A program made the translations under genes and the position numbers. The notes under the pieces are model-generated. The model was not told the origin of the DNA. It did no database searches and saw only the letters and a list, made by a program, of their open reading frames with translations. DNA of 64,000 nucleotides. It comes from a bacterium. GTDB lineage: Bacteria > Bacteroidota > Bacteroidia > Cytophagales > Cyclobacteriaceae. Each line of letters starts with the position of its first letter. Position 1 is the first letter of the stretch. This document shows positions 53,569-62,366 of this stretch, one piece after another. Location: positions 1 to 64,000 of the forward strand of contig JANSWY010000026.1 in NCBI GenBank assembly GCA_024743255.1, given 5' to 3'.

Positions 53569-54366
53569 ATGGATGCCAACCAATTACTCCAGGAATTTGA
53601 ATCTTTCAAGGGCCAACTCAAATCTTATATTTTAAGAATCACTACAAGTGTTCATGATACTGAGGATATTCTTCAGGAAACTTATATAAAGGCCCAGGAG
53701 AAACTTCACACATTCAAAGGCGAATCCTCATTGAAAACCTGGGTATTTGCGATTGGGTCTAATCTGGCTAAGGATTTTCTTAGAGCTAAAAAAAGATGGC
53801 CCGAAAATGTAACAGATATCTGCAAAGACGCTGCGCTAAATAATCAGGAATTCTTCAAAGAATCAATGGGGATTAGAATGACCTCACCACAGGGTAACTT
53901 TGAAATCAAGGAACATGTGGCATTCTGTTTTACCTGCGTTTCAAGATCATTGCCATTGGAACAGCAACTTGTGATATTTCTCAAGGAAGTTTATCACTTT
54001 CAGAACAAAGAGATCGCCGATATAATTGACAATACAGAGGCCATGGTGAAATACTACCTCAATGAAGGTCGGTCCAAAATGGTTGAGGTGTTTGATCACA
54101 GGTGTTCACTGATTAACAAAAAAGGAGTTTGTCACCAATGTACAGAGCTGAATGGGATTTACAACCCAAAACAAAATGCCCAGGAGGAAATAGTGAAAAT
54201 CAAAATGGCTCGTGAAGCAGAAAAGGCTAGTAAGGAGGAACTTTTTAAGCTTCGTATGAAAATTTTAGAGGAATTAGACCCTTTTGAAAGTGGCGCTTCT
54301 GAGCTGCAATTGCATCATTTAGAGCATAATCGAGGTGTGATGGAAAAATATTTAGAAAAAGATTAA
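53569..54366 (+). CDS. Sigma-70 family (ECF-like) RNA polymerase sigma factor
   Basis: Region 2 is LKSYILRITTSVHDTEDILQETYIKAQEKLHTFKGESSLKTWVFAIGSNLAKDFLRAKKR in outline (about 17-77). Region 4 is about 122-170 (LPLEQQLVIFLKEVYHFQNKEIADIIDNTEAMVKYYLNEGR). After region 4 there is an unusual C-terminal extension of about 95 residues with CxxC-type cysteines (HRCSLINKKGVCHQC) that could bind metal and regulate it. No anti-sigma gene follows; next come an SRPBCC protein and an AraC regulator. Group: extracytoplasmic-function type by layout. Confidence 0.85.
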   Translation: MDANQLLQEFESFKGQLKSYILRITTSVHDTEDILQETYIKAQEKLHTFKGESSLKTWVFAIGSNLAKDFLRAKKRWPENVTDICKDAALNNQEFFKESMGIRMTSPQGNFEIKEHVAFCFTCVSRSLPLEQQLVIFLKEVYHFQNKEIADIIDNTEAMVKYYLNEGRSKMVEVFDHRCSLINKKGVCHQCTELNGIYNPKQNAQEEIVKIKMAREAEKASKEELFKLRMKILEELDPFESGASELQLHHLEHNRGVMEKYLEKD

Positions 54367-54423
54367 AGAAATCCTATCGTTTCTTTGAGCCCGGTCGTCA
54401 AAAGGGAAATTAAATTCAAAACA

Positions 54424-54918
54424 ATGAAATTTCTAATTACAATTTTGACGATCATGATGACTACAGCCGCAACTGCACAAAACGCAAAAACTACAAAAAG
54501 CACTTTTAACCAGGTAACAACAGTTTCTATTGATATTAATGCCGATCCTGCAATTATTTGGTCATTACTTACCAATGCCAGCGATTTTACCAGATGGAAC
54601 TCCACCGTAACCATGCTGGAAGGAGAAATTAAGCTTGGAGAAAAAATCAGGTTAAAGTCTGTTCTTGATGAAAAGAGAGTTTTCAAAATCAAAATCAAGG
54701 AAATGAATCCAGAAACAAGTATGACCTGGGGTGATGGGAAAGGGTCAAGAGTTTTTATACTTCAGGAACTTGGAAACGGAATAACGAGATTTACCATGAC
54801 GGAGAAAATTGGTGGTTTAACATTCCCAATGTGGGCAAAATATTTACCTCCTTTTGAAGAGAACTTCGATCAATATGCAAGTGATTTGAAAAAAGAGGCT
54901 GAGGCCATAGCAAACTAG
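54424..54918 (+). CDS. Exported SRPBCC-fold protein
   Basis: Signal peptide MKFLITILTIMMTTAATAQ, then a START/SRPBCC-like domain: VSIDINADPAIIWSLLTNASDFTRWNSTVTMLEGEIKLGEKIRLKS (pattern of polyketide cyclase/dehydrase-type proteins), GTRFTMTEKIGG-like ITRFTMTEKIGGL and a long C-terminal helix. This fold binds hydrophobic ligands. An exported form is uncommon; the family is usually cytoplasmic. The frame opens at a TTG (54385), but the ATG at 54424 begins the signal. It follows the sigma factor by 57 bases and is closed by a G/C-rich hairpin. Confidence 0.82.
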   Translation: MKFLITILTIMMTTAATAQNAKTTKSTFNQVTTVSIDINADPAIIWSLLTNASDFTRWNSTVTMLEGEIKLGEKIRLKSVLDEKRVFKIKIKEMNPETSMTWGDGKGSRVFILQELGNGITRFTMTEKIGGLTFPMWAKYLPPFEENFDQYASDLKKEAEAIAN

Positions 54919-54923
54919 ATTAT

Positions 54924-54943
54924 TGGGGGGATACCCCCATTTT
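54924..54943 (+). terminator. Probable terminator after the SRPBCC gene
   Basis: Stem TGGGGG / CCCCCA with loop GATA, followed by TTTTC. It is six base pairs, GC-rich, and lies 6 bases after the stop codon. Confidence 0.65.
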
Positions 54944-54963
54944 CTATTCTTCGGATTAAATTC

Positions 54964-54971
54964 TAGTTTTG
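54964..54971 (+). promoter_or_regulatory. Putative -7 element of the AraC-family gene
   Basis: TAGTTTTG matches TAnnTTTG and lies 21 bases before the ATG at 54992. The -33 element is not evident. Confidence 0.35.
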
Positions 54972-54991
54972 TGACTGTCAAAAACTCAAAG

Positions 54992-56071
54992 ATGGAGTTC
55001 AATCTGAATATCTATAATATTCTCATTGCTTTTGGAATGTTCCAAGGGTTTGTAATAGCCATTTTACTAATTTCCAGAAGTAGTTTCCAGCAGGCTAATA
55101 AATACTTAGGCTTCACAATTCTTTTTCTTGCTCTCTACTTAGTTTGGGTTTTAAAGTATGACATGAAACTCCAAAGTCATTGGCCAGATTTAAGATTTCT
55201 ACCCGTATTATTTATTTGGGGAATTGGTCCTTCATTTTATTTATTCTCAAAATTTTCTGTAAAACAAGGCGTCAAACTATCTAAGATCAAATGGTACTTT
55301 CTACCACTTGCTGTGGAACTACTCTATTTTAACATCGTCACAATTATTTTTTGGGCTAATGATTTCAACCATCGAAACTTTACAAAGCTGGAAGATGAGG
55401 TCGTGATACAACTTTTCAATATTGAGCATGTAATTGGTCTTCTACTGATAGCCTTTTACCTGGGTAAATCCATTTTACTATTTAGAAAAAAGAATATCCT
55501 CTCAAGGAAAAACTACCTAACCTACATCTTACTGGCATTTAGCATCCTTTGGTTAATTTGGGTACCTTATACATACATAGATATTGTTTACTACAATTTC
55601 AATTTCCCACCTTCCGAATTCTATTCTTTCTATCTACTTTTTGCCGCACTCACATATGCAATTGGATTTCTTGGGTTCAAAATGAGCAAAGATGTCAGTT
55701 TCACAATGAAGAAGTCTGAAAGTGATGAATCCCTTAAAGAAATTGCGGTGTACTTTCAATCTGAAATGACCCGTACAAAATGTTATCGAGACCCAGAGTT
55801 AAATCTTCAGGAATTTGCTCAACTTGTAGGTCAACACCCCAACAAAGTTTCAATGGTTCTCAATCAGGTACTGCAAGTTTCATTCAGAGAATTCATTAAT
55901 AGTTATCGTATTGAAGAGTTTAAAAGAAGGTTACCTCAATATGACTTACAGAAACATACCCTTTTATCATTAGCCTTTGAAGTAGGCTTTAACTCAAAAG
56001 CCTCCTTCAATAGAATATTCAAGAATTCTGAGGCCATGTCCCCAATCGAGTATTTACAAAAAGTGAAATAA
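54992..56071 (+). CDS. AraC-family regulator with an integral membrane sensor
   Basis: 359 residues. The N-terminal 230 hold about seven membrane helices (starting ILIAFGMFQGFVIAILLIS), and the C-terminal 100 form an AraC-type double helix-turn-helix (LNLQEFAQLVGQHPNKVSMVLNQV, HTLLSLAFEVGFNSKASFNRIFKNSEAMSPIEYLQK). This '7TM-AraC' type is common in Bacteroidota and controls adjacent genes in response to an unknown signal. The frame is open from 54923, within the terminator hairpin; the ATG at 54992 matches the start of the first helix. The downstream serine hydrolase is a plausible target. Confidence 0.88.
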   Translation: MEFNLNIYNILIAFGMFQGFVIAILLISRSSFQQANKYLGFTILFLALYLVWVLKYDMKLQSHWPDLRFLPVLFIWGIGPSFYLFSKFSVKQGVKLSKIKWYFLPLAVELLYFNIVTIIFWANDFNHRNFTKLEDEVVIQLFNIEHVIGLLLIAFYLGKSILLFRKKNILSRKNYLTYILLAFSILWLIWVPYTYIDIVYYNFNFPPSEFYSFYLLFAALTYAIGFLGFKMSKDVSFTMKKSESDESLKEIAVYFQSEMTRTKCYRDPELNLQEFAQLVGQHPNKVSMVLNQVLQVSFREFINSYRIEEFKRRLPQYDLQKHTLLSLAFEVGFNSKASFNRIFKNSEAMSPIEYLQKVK

Positions 56072-56156
56072 GAAGGTCTCAAAACTCATAATGAGGCTTC
56101 TATCATCCTATTTGATCATTTATTTGCTGAAGTCAAAAAATTCAAAATAAAATATT

Positions 56157-57548
56157 ATGATCAGACAAATTAAATTTACAGGCTTCTTGGTCTTACTATT
56201 TCTCAATTTCTCGACTGCATATTCGCAGAAATGGGATACTCAAATAGACTCAATAATTAAACTCCACACTCTCGACCCAATGCCTTTCAGCGGTACGGTA
56301 TTGGTCTCGTCCGAGGGAGAAATTGTTTTTCATAATGCTTACGGAAATGCTTCAGAAAACCCCAGCATTCCAAATGGAATCAATTCAAAGTATTTCATTG
56401 GCTCAATTACCAAAATGATTACAGCCGTAGCAATATTACAGTTGGTTCAAAATGAAAAACTAAAACTCAATGACAACCTCAGTCAATGGATACCACAGGT
56501 TAAAAGCTCAGACAACATTACAATTCTGCATCTTTTAACTCACCAATCAGGGCTTTTGAGAGATTCAAAGCAGGATTACGCTCAATCCGTTAGCATGATG
56601 GATAGAGTTTTATCAATACAAGACACTTTGCTTTTTGAACCAGGAAGCAGTGAAAAATATTCAAATGCTGGATTTTACGCATTGACTCATATTATTGAAG
56701 AAATCAGTGGTTTGAAATATGATGAGTATTTCAACAAATACATTTTTCAAGTGGCTGAGATGACTGACAGTGGCATCCGAAAAGGAAAAAATAAAATTGA
56801 AGGTCTTTCTACCGGAATGCAAATCGTGCCCGATGAATTTGGAGTGGACGCTCTGGGTATTGCAAAATACTTTGATAGCTATTCTTTGGGTGGCGGAGGA
56901 TCGGTTTATTCTACCACAACAGACATGTTCAAATTTTTCATTTCCTTAAAGTCCGGAAAACTATTGTCTGACACTTATTTAGAAATTTTCAAAAGGGAAT
57001 TCCCCATCCCAAATGACACCAAACCAAAATTTTATCACAGTCCGGGTTGGGAAGTTTGGAATTTATCTGATGAGGAAAGAACATTTTTTGTACATCAATT
57101 TTCTGGAAAGATCCATGGTTACCAATCCTTAATGAGATACTATGACTCTGATGATCTACTTATTATAATACTTTGCAATAACAACTTTAGTGAACGCTCG
57201 CTTCTTGCAACAGCGATCAGAAGGGTCATTAAAGAAAAAGATTATAGCGACTTGATGCCAAAAGTGGTGAATTACCTTGACAACCATAATTCGATGCAAG
57301 ACCTTGAAGGGATCTATGACTTCCCCGAAGAAAAAACCACCGTTGAAATTAAGATTATAAACCAGCAATTGACGTTGACATCTCATGGAGACCGGCCGAT
57401 TTATTTATACCCGGAAAACGAATCCACATTTTCATCAAATCTTATCCCATTGAAAATTACTTTTAACAATGGAGACAATGAATCCACTAAAAAACTAACC
57501 TGGAATTATCGAGATAAAATGATATTTGAATTAAATAAAATAGAGTAA
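56157..57548 (+). CDS. Exported serine hydrolase, beta-lactamase class C / DD-peptidase fold
   Basis: Signal peptide ending AYSQ (about residue 24). The catalytic SxxK is Ser83-Ile-Thr-Lys86 (GSITKM), YSN is near 168, and the HxG-type motif is KIHGYQS. The C-terminal 80 residues form an extra beta domain (DLEGIYDFPEEKTTVEIKII). Members include esterases, peptidases and lactamase relatives; ordinary beta-lactamase activity is not implied. It follows the membrane AraC regulator by 85 bases, on the same strand. The length of 463 is typical for the two-domain form. Confidence 0.88.
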   Translation: MIRQIKFTGFLVLLFLNFSTAYSQKWDTQIDSIIKLHTLDPMPFSGTVLVSSEGEIVFHNAYGNASENPSIPNGINSKYFIGSITKMITAVAILQLVQNEKLKLNDNLSQWIPQVKSSDNITILHLLTHQSGLLRDSKQDYAQSVSMMDRVLSIQDTLLFEPGSSEKYSNAGFYALTHIIEEISGLKYDEYFNKYIFQVAEMTDSGIRKGKNKIEGLSTGMQIVPDEFGVDALGIAKYFDSYSLGGGGSVYSTTTDMFKFFISLKSGKLLSDTYLEIFKREFPIPNDTKPKFYHSPGWEVWNLSDEERTFFVHQFSGKIHGYQSLMRYYDSDDLLIIILCNNNFSERSLLATAIRRVIKEKDYSDLMPKVVNYLDNHNSMQDLEGIYDFPEEKTTVEIKIINQQLTLTSHGDRPIYLYPENESTFSSNLIPLKITFNNGDNESTKKLTWNYRDKMIFELNKIE

Positions 57549-57782
57549 CTAATCTAACTCCTCATAATCCACATACTCACCACCATTGAAATTCTTGTCT
57601 TTCTTAGACTTTGGTTGTGATTGCGTATCTACGTAAACATTGCCATCTTCTGGCTTACGTTTTTGGTGAGCATCGTAGGGTCTTTGGGCTTGTTGCCCCA
57701 CAAAAAATGATTTCAATAGGAACCCACCTACTTTGTAAAAGCAGTAGAGTACTAAAAAAATGATTAATAAAACTTTAAGCAT
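57549..57782 (-). CDS. Small DUF4834-type membrane protein
   Basis: 77 residues: one N-terminal membrane helix (LKVLLIIFLVLYCFYKVGGFLL), then a polar tail ending in the acidic GGEYVDYEELD that marks DUF4834, a family confined to Bacteroidota with no known function. Its stop abuts the stop of the serine hydrolase (no gap). A strong hairpin lies upstream between it and carB. Confidence 0.72.
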   Translation of the reverse strand: MLKVLLIIFLVLYCFYKVGGFLLKSFFVGQQAQRPYDAHQKRKPEDGNVYVDTQSQPKSKKDKNFNGGEYVDYEELD

Positions 57783-57805
57783 GGTATCCTATTAACTGAT
57801 AAGAC

Positions 57806-57847
57806 AGACATTGTGTTACATAATTGACGTAACACAATGTCTTTTTA
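57806..57847 (+). terminator. 14-bp hairpin with T tract on the plus strand
   Basis: Perfect stem AGACATTGTGTTAC / GTAACACAATGTCT with a 9-base loop and TTTTT after it on the plus strand. The only plus gene upstream is the serine hydrolase, so it would terminate a transcript running antisense through the DUF4834 gene. It may also hold up carB transcripts, but no U tract exists on that strand. Confidence 0.7.
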
Positions 57848-57858
57848 TTTTAAACTGA

Positions 57859-60672
57859 TTATCTACTCAAGTATAAATTTCTCTCTGAGTAGATGTCCAG
57901 GAAGTAGTCATCCATTAAATCATCGATGAAGTAGATTGCCTCACCAGTAGACTTCATTTCTGGTCCGAGCTCCTTGTTTACATTCGGGAATTTGTTGAAT
58001 GAGAATACCGGTTCTTTGATAGCGTATCCTTGTTTCTTAGGATTGAATTTGAAGTCCTTCACTTTTGCTTCTCCCAGCATCACCTTAACAGCTGCATTTA
58101 CATAAGGCTCTTCGTAAGCTTTGCAAATGAATGGTACCGTTCTTGACGCTCTAGGGTTAGCTTCGATGATATATACTTTATCGTCTTTGATTGCGAACTG
58201 AATGTTAATCAATCCAACAGTATTCAATGCTAATGCAATCTTTCTTGTATATTCCTCTATCTGGCGCATTACAAAATCTCCAAGGTTGAATGGAGGTAAC
58301 ACCGCATAAGAGTCTCCTGAATGAATTCCAGCTGGCTCAATATGCTGCATGATCCCGATGATATACACATCTTCACCATCACAAATTGCATCAGCTTCAG
58401 CTTCAATTGCTCCATCCAGGAAGTGATCAAGTAATACTCTGTTTCCTGGGATGTCTCTCAAAATATCAACCACATGAGACTCAAGCTCCTGTTCGTTGAT
58501 TACGATTTTCATACTTTGTCCACCCAGTACGTAAGATGGTCTTACAAGCAATGGAAACCCAAGTTCTTTTGATAATTCAATAGCCTCCTCAGCATCTTCG
58601 ATTACTCCGAATAATGGGTAAGGAATATTGTTTTCTTTAAGAAGTGTAGAGAACTCTCCTCTATCTTCTGCCAAATCAAGAGATTTGAAGTTTGTTCCCA
58701 AAATCTTGATTCCGTATCTCTCCAGCTTCTCAGCCAACTTCAAAGCAGTCTGACCTCCAAGCTGAACGATAACTCCCTCAGGTTTCTCATGAAGAATAAT
58801 GTCATAAATATGCTCCCAGAATACCGGCTCGAAGTAAAGTTTATCAGCCACGTCAAAGTCCGTAGAAACCGTTTCCGGGTTACAGTTGATCATGATGGCT
58901 TCATAACCACATTCTTTTGCCGCTAAAATTCCGTGCACACATGAGTAATCAAACTCAATTCCCTGACCGATTCTGTTTGGTCCAGAACCTAGAACAATAA
59001 TCTTTTTCTTATCAGATCTTACAGACTCATTCTCCTCACCGAATGTGGAGTAGTAATAAGGTGTCTTAGCTTCAAACTCCGCAGCACAAGTGTCTACCAG
59101 TTTGTAAACTCTTCTGATTCCAAGATCATTTCTCTTATTGAAGACTTCACTTTCAAGACATTTCAGCAAGTGTGCGATTTGTCTATCTGCATATCCTTTG
59201 AGTTTAGCCTCTGCTAAAAGTTCTTTAGGAATGTCATTTATATTGTACTTTTCAATTTCTTTCTCAACTGCAATCAGCTCCTCAATCTGAGTAAGGAACC
59301 AAGGATCAATTTTTGAAAGTTTGTATATCGTTTTGAAAGGGATACCCAGTTTGAAAGCATCATAAACGTGGAACAATCTATTCCAGCTTGGGTGTTCAAG
59401 GCTTTCCAGAATTTGCTCCTGGTTTGTTAACTCTCTTCCATCAGCTCCCAAACCATTTCTCTTAATCTCTAATGACTGACAAGCTTTTTGCAAAGCCTCC
59501 TGGAAGTTTCTTCCAATCCCCATTACCTCACCTACAGCCTTCATTTGAAGACCCAGTTTTCTGTCAGAACCTTTGAACTTATCGAAGTTCCATCTTGGAA
59601 TCTTAACGATTGTGTAGTCTAGCGCCGGCTCGAAGTAAGCAGAAGTAGTTTTTGTGATTTGATTTTTAAGCTCATCAAGGTTGTAACCGATTGCCAGTTT
59701 AGCAGCAACTTTTGCGATTGGATAACCTGTTGCTTTAGAAGCAAGGGCAGATGATCTTGAAACCCTAGGGTTAATCTCAATTCCGATGATTGTGTCGTCA
59801 TCCGGATTTACTGCGAACTGTACGTTACAACCACCAGCAAATTCACCGATTCCGTTCATCATTTTGATCGCCAGATCTCTCATTTCCTGGTAAACTGTAT
59901 CCGGAAGAGTCATGGCCGGAGCTACTGTGATTGAATCACCAGTGTGAACTCCCATTGGATCAAAGTTCTCGATTGAACAAATGATGATCACGTTACCTAA
60001 ATTATCTCTTAATAATTCAAGCTCATATTCTTTCCACCCAAGGATACTTTGCTCTACCAATACTTCATGTATTGGTGAAGATTTCAGTCCGTGGGTAAGT
60101 GCCTTGTCAAATTCTTCAGGAGTATTTACGAAACCTCCACCAAAACCACCAAGCGTAAATGATGGTCTGATTACTAAAGGAAACCCAATTTCCTGTGCTA
60201 TTTCTTTTCCCTTTAAGAATGAAGTTGCTGTTTCTCCTTTACATACATTCACGTTCAGCTCATGCATTTTCAGTCGGAACTTCTCTCTGTCCTCAGTAGT
60301 TTCAATGGCGTTGATATCCACACCAATGATTCTCACATTGTATTTCTCCCAGATTCCTGCGTTATCGCAATCAATTGCAAGGTTAAGAGCTGTCTGACCT
60401 CCCATAGTAGGTAAAACCGCATCTATATCATGTAATTCCAGGATTTCTTTGATCGAATTTTTTGTTAAGGGCTTTAGGTAAATGTTGTCAGCTGTCACGG
60501 AATCCGTCATGATAGTTGCTGGATTCGAGTTGATCAAAGTAACCTCGATTCCTTCTTCTCTCAATGACCTTGCAGCTTGTGATCCTGAATAATCAAATTC
60601 ACATGCTTGACCGATTATAATAGGTCCACTTCCGATAATCAGTACTGATTTTAAACTGTTGTCCTTAGGCAT
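57859..60672 (-). CDS. carB: Carbamoyl-phosphate synthase large subunit, lacking the allosteric domain
   Basis: Makes carbamoyl phosphate from bicarbonate, ammonia and two ATP for pyrimidine and arginine synthesis. Two homologous ATP-grasp halves begin at LIIGSGPIIIGQACEFDYSG and VLGSGPNRIGQGIEFDYSC. After the second half (FNKFPNVNKELGPEMKSTGEA) only about 25 residues follow, so the C-terminal MGS-like allosteric domain of about 130 residues (UMP/ornithine control in E. coli) is absent. It has 937 residues against about 1070. The carA gene is not in the window. A full promoter match lies upstream. Confidence 0.95.
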   Translation of the reverse strand: MPKDNSLKSVLIIGSGPIIIGQACEFDYSGSQAARSLREEGIEVTLINSNPATIMTDSVTADNIYLKPLTKNSIKEILELHDIDAVLPTMGGQTALNLAIDCDNAGIWEKYNVRIIGVDINAIETTEDREKFRLKMHELNVNVCKGETATSFLKGKEIAQEIGFPLVIRPSFTLGGFGGGFVNTPEEFDKALTHGLKSSPIHEVLVEQSILGWKEYELELLRDNLGNVIIICSIENFDPMGVHTGDSITVAPAMTLPDTVYQEMRDLAIKMMNGIGEFAGGCNVQFAVNPDDDTIIGIEINPRVSRSSALASKATGYPIAKVAAKLAIGYNLDELKNQITKTTSAYFEPALDYTIVKIPRWNFDKFKGSDRKLGLQMKAVGEVMGIGRNFQEALQKACQSLEIKRNGLGADGRELTNQEQILESLEHPSWNRLFHVYDAFKLGIPFKTIYKLSKIDPWFLTQIEELIAVEKEIEKYNINDIPKELLAEAKLKGYADRQIAHLLKCLESEVFNKRNDLGIRRVYKLVDTCAAEFEAKTPYYYSTFGEENESVRSDKKKIIVLGSGPNRIGQGIEFDYSCVHGILAAKECGYEAIMINCNPETVSTDFDVADKLYFEPVFWEHIYDIILHEKPEGVIVQLGGQTALKLAEKLERYGIKILGTNFKSLDLAEDRGEFSTLLKENNIPYPLFGVIEDAEEAIELSKELGFPLLVRPSYVLGGQSMKIVINEQELESHVVDILRDIPGNRVLLDHFLDGAIEAEADAICDGEDVYIIGIMQHIEPAGIHSGDSYAVLPPFNLGDFVMRQIEEYTRKIALALNTVGLINIQFAIKDDKVYIIEANPRASRTVPFICKAYEEPYVNAAVKVMLGEAKVKDFKFNPKKQGYAIKEPVFSFNKFPNVNKELGPEMKSTGEAIYFIDDLMDDYFLDIYSERNLYLSR

Positions 60673-60709
60673 CTTTTTTTATGTGTTTTGAGGTAGGCAT
60701 AAATTGGGG

Positions 60710-60739
60710 CAAATTTAGTCGGTGCAAGTTACTGCGCAA
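60710..60739 (-). promoter_or_regulatory. Putative carB promoter
   Basis: On the minus strand, TTG (60739-60737), a 19-base spacer and TAAATTTG (60717-60710) match both elements. The leader to the carB ATG would be about 32 bases. The rest of the gap to 60884 shows no gene or hairpin. Confidence 0.6.
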
Positions 60740-60884
60740 AGGATGAGAGATATTTTTTTTCTTCTACATTTAAGATTTAGAGATGGGTGTATAATTTACG
60801 GATGAACTCCGATTTACTCAACAAACTGATTCCTTTCAAGACCAATTCCCAAGTATCATTGACTCACATGAAGCTCGTCGTATC

Positions 60885-62318
60885 TCAAACCTGATTATTA
60901 TCCAGATGATGCGCTTTTTGATTATTGACAAACCAAAAAAGAGATACTACTAAAGTTATGACAAATAGAATTACGTTAAAATAGAATGGAAATTTAAAAT
61001 ACCACGAACTTAATATAATGCTTAGTGCTGTGAGTGTTACTGCTCCAGAGAGATAGCCAAGGATATTTAAATTTAACAAGTGTTTAATTTGCCAGTAATG
61101 CACAATCACTCTAACTAACCCCACAGTGATTGTTGCAATTGCCGCTCCAACTCCTCCAATAAGTGGTATTAGCCAATAATTCAGCAAGAAATTCAAAAGC
61201 ACAAATAGTATAACATTAATTGCTTCATACCTAAAACCATTACTCATTTGAAGCAAGCCAGTAGAAGGACCACTGACTATATAAAGCATGACATTGAAGG
61301 ATAGTATCAACAGGATAACATCAAATTTTCGAGCTAATTCTATTTCTACAAACATGCTCAATATGAGGATTGAGAATAAGTTAATGCCTATAAATAATAT
61401 GCTATTTGAAATTGAGGACCAGTTCGTAAAGTTTCTGTAGATACTCTGAAGCTCCAATAATTTACCTTGTTCAATTAGGTTAGAGGCAATTGGCCTAAAT
61501 ACCAACGCCAAACCATTGTGAATCAACAAAATCAAATTTGATAATGTGGATGCCAATACGTAATACCCTACTACCTCAGAACTCGCAAGCCAACCAAGCA
61601 TAATTCGATCAAGGGTAAATATTAATATCACTCCAATTGATGACACAAATAAAGAAGCGCTTAATTTCCAGTTATGAAGTAGATAATTAATGGAAGTGCC
61701 AAATTTAAAACTCTTCAATTCTGAGTAGTTTGCTAAAAATGAATATGATGTAGACAGAAATGAGCTTATAACATAAACTAAAATAATCGAGAGTAACCCT
61801 TTACCTACCAGCACCAGTGATATAATCCCAACTGTTCTAGAACCAAATTCTACCTGATCAACCAGGGTAGCCTTTTTAATCCTATTTGATGCTACCAAGG
61901 TAGATTTAAGGACTTGCGCCATCGGCTTAAAAAGAATTATCAGGGAGAGTGTATGCAGATTATCGACATCATTCGAATCCAATAAATGAAGGTTGATAAA
62001 ATCCGAAGCAACATTTATCAGAATATAACAAACCAATGACATAAAAAATGCCAAATAAAGGACGGTGGGCACAAGCCTGAGATCCTGAACAACACCCATT
62101 CGTTTATAAATAACATTCTGCAGTGAAAAGGTCGCAAATCTGGCAATGACATCAACAATAGTCACTATTATCATAAGATTCCCAAAATCTTTGATTCCCA
62201 GATACCAAGTCAGAATCAGAATGTTTACAACAGAAAATACCTTTTGAGTAATGTTTCCAAGAGCTAGACCTAAACTCCTCAATATATATTCTGGGAAAAT
62301 TTTGGCAATTTGTATCAA
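60885..62318 (-). CDS. Polysaccharide flippase (Wzx/MATE-like)
   Basis: 477 residues with 12-14 hydrophobic helices across the whole length, beginning YILRSLGLALGNITQKVFSVVNILILTWYLGIKDFGNLMIIVTI, the typical N-terminus of Wzx/polysaccharide-biosynthesis (MOP superfamily) exporters that move lipid-linked sugars across the inner membrane. No ATG precedes the first helix: an in-frame stop lies just upstream and the first Met is about residue 49, so a TTG start at 62318 is likely. It is divergent from the glycosyltransferase gene across 48 bases, marking the start of a surface-polysaccharide cluster. Confidence 0.85.
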   Translation of the reverse strand: MIQIAKIFPEYILRSLGLALGNITQKVFSVVNILILTWYLGIKDFGNLMIIVTIVDVIARFATFSLQNVIYKRMGVVQDLRLVPTVLYLAFFMSLVCYILINVASDFINLHLLDSNDVDNLHTLSLIILFKPMAQVLKSTLVASNRIKKATLVDQVEFGSRTVGIISLVLVGKGLLSIILVYVISSFLSTSYSFLANYSELKSFKFGTSINYLLHNWKLSASLFVSSIGVILIFTLDRIMLGWLASSEVVGYYVLASTLSNLILLIHNGLALVFRPIASNLIEQGKLLELQSIYRNFTNWSSISNSILFIGINLFSILILSMFVEIELARKFDVILLILSFNVMLYIVSGPSTGLLQMSNGFRYEAINVILFVLLNFLLNYWLIPLIGGVGAAIATITVGLVRVIVHYWQIKHLLNLNILGYLSGAVTLTALSIILSSWYFKFPFYFNVILFVITLVVSLFWFVNNQKAHHLDNNQV

Positions 62319-62366
62319 ACTAAATTGATTAATTTACTTATTTGAATTTTACAGACACACAGAACC

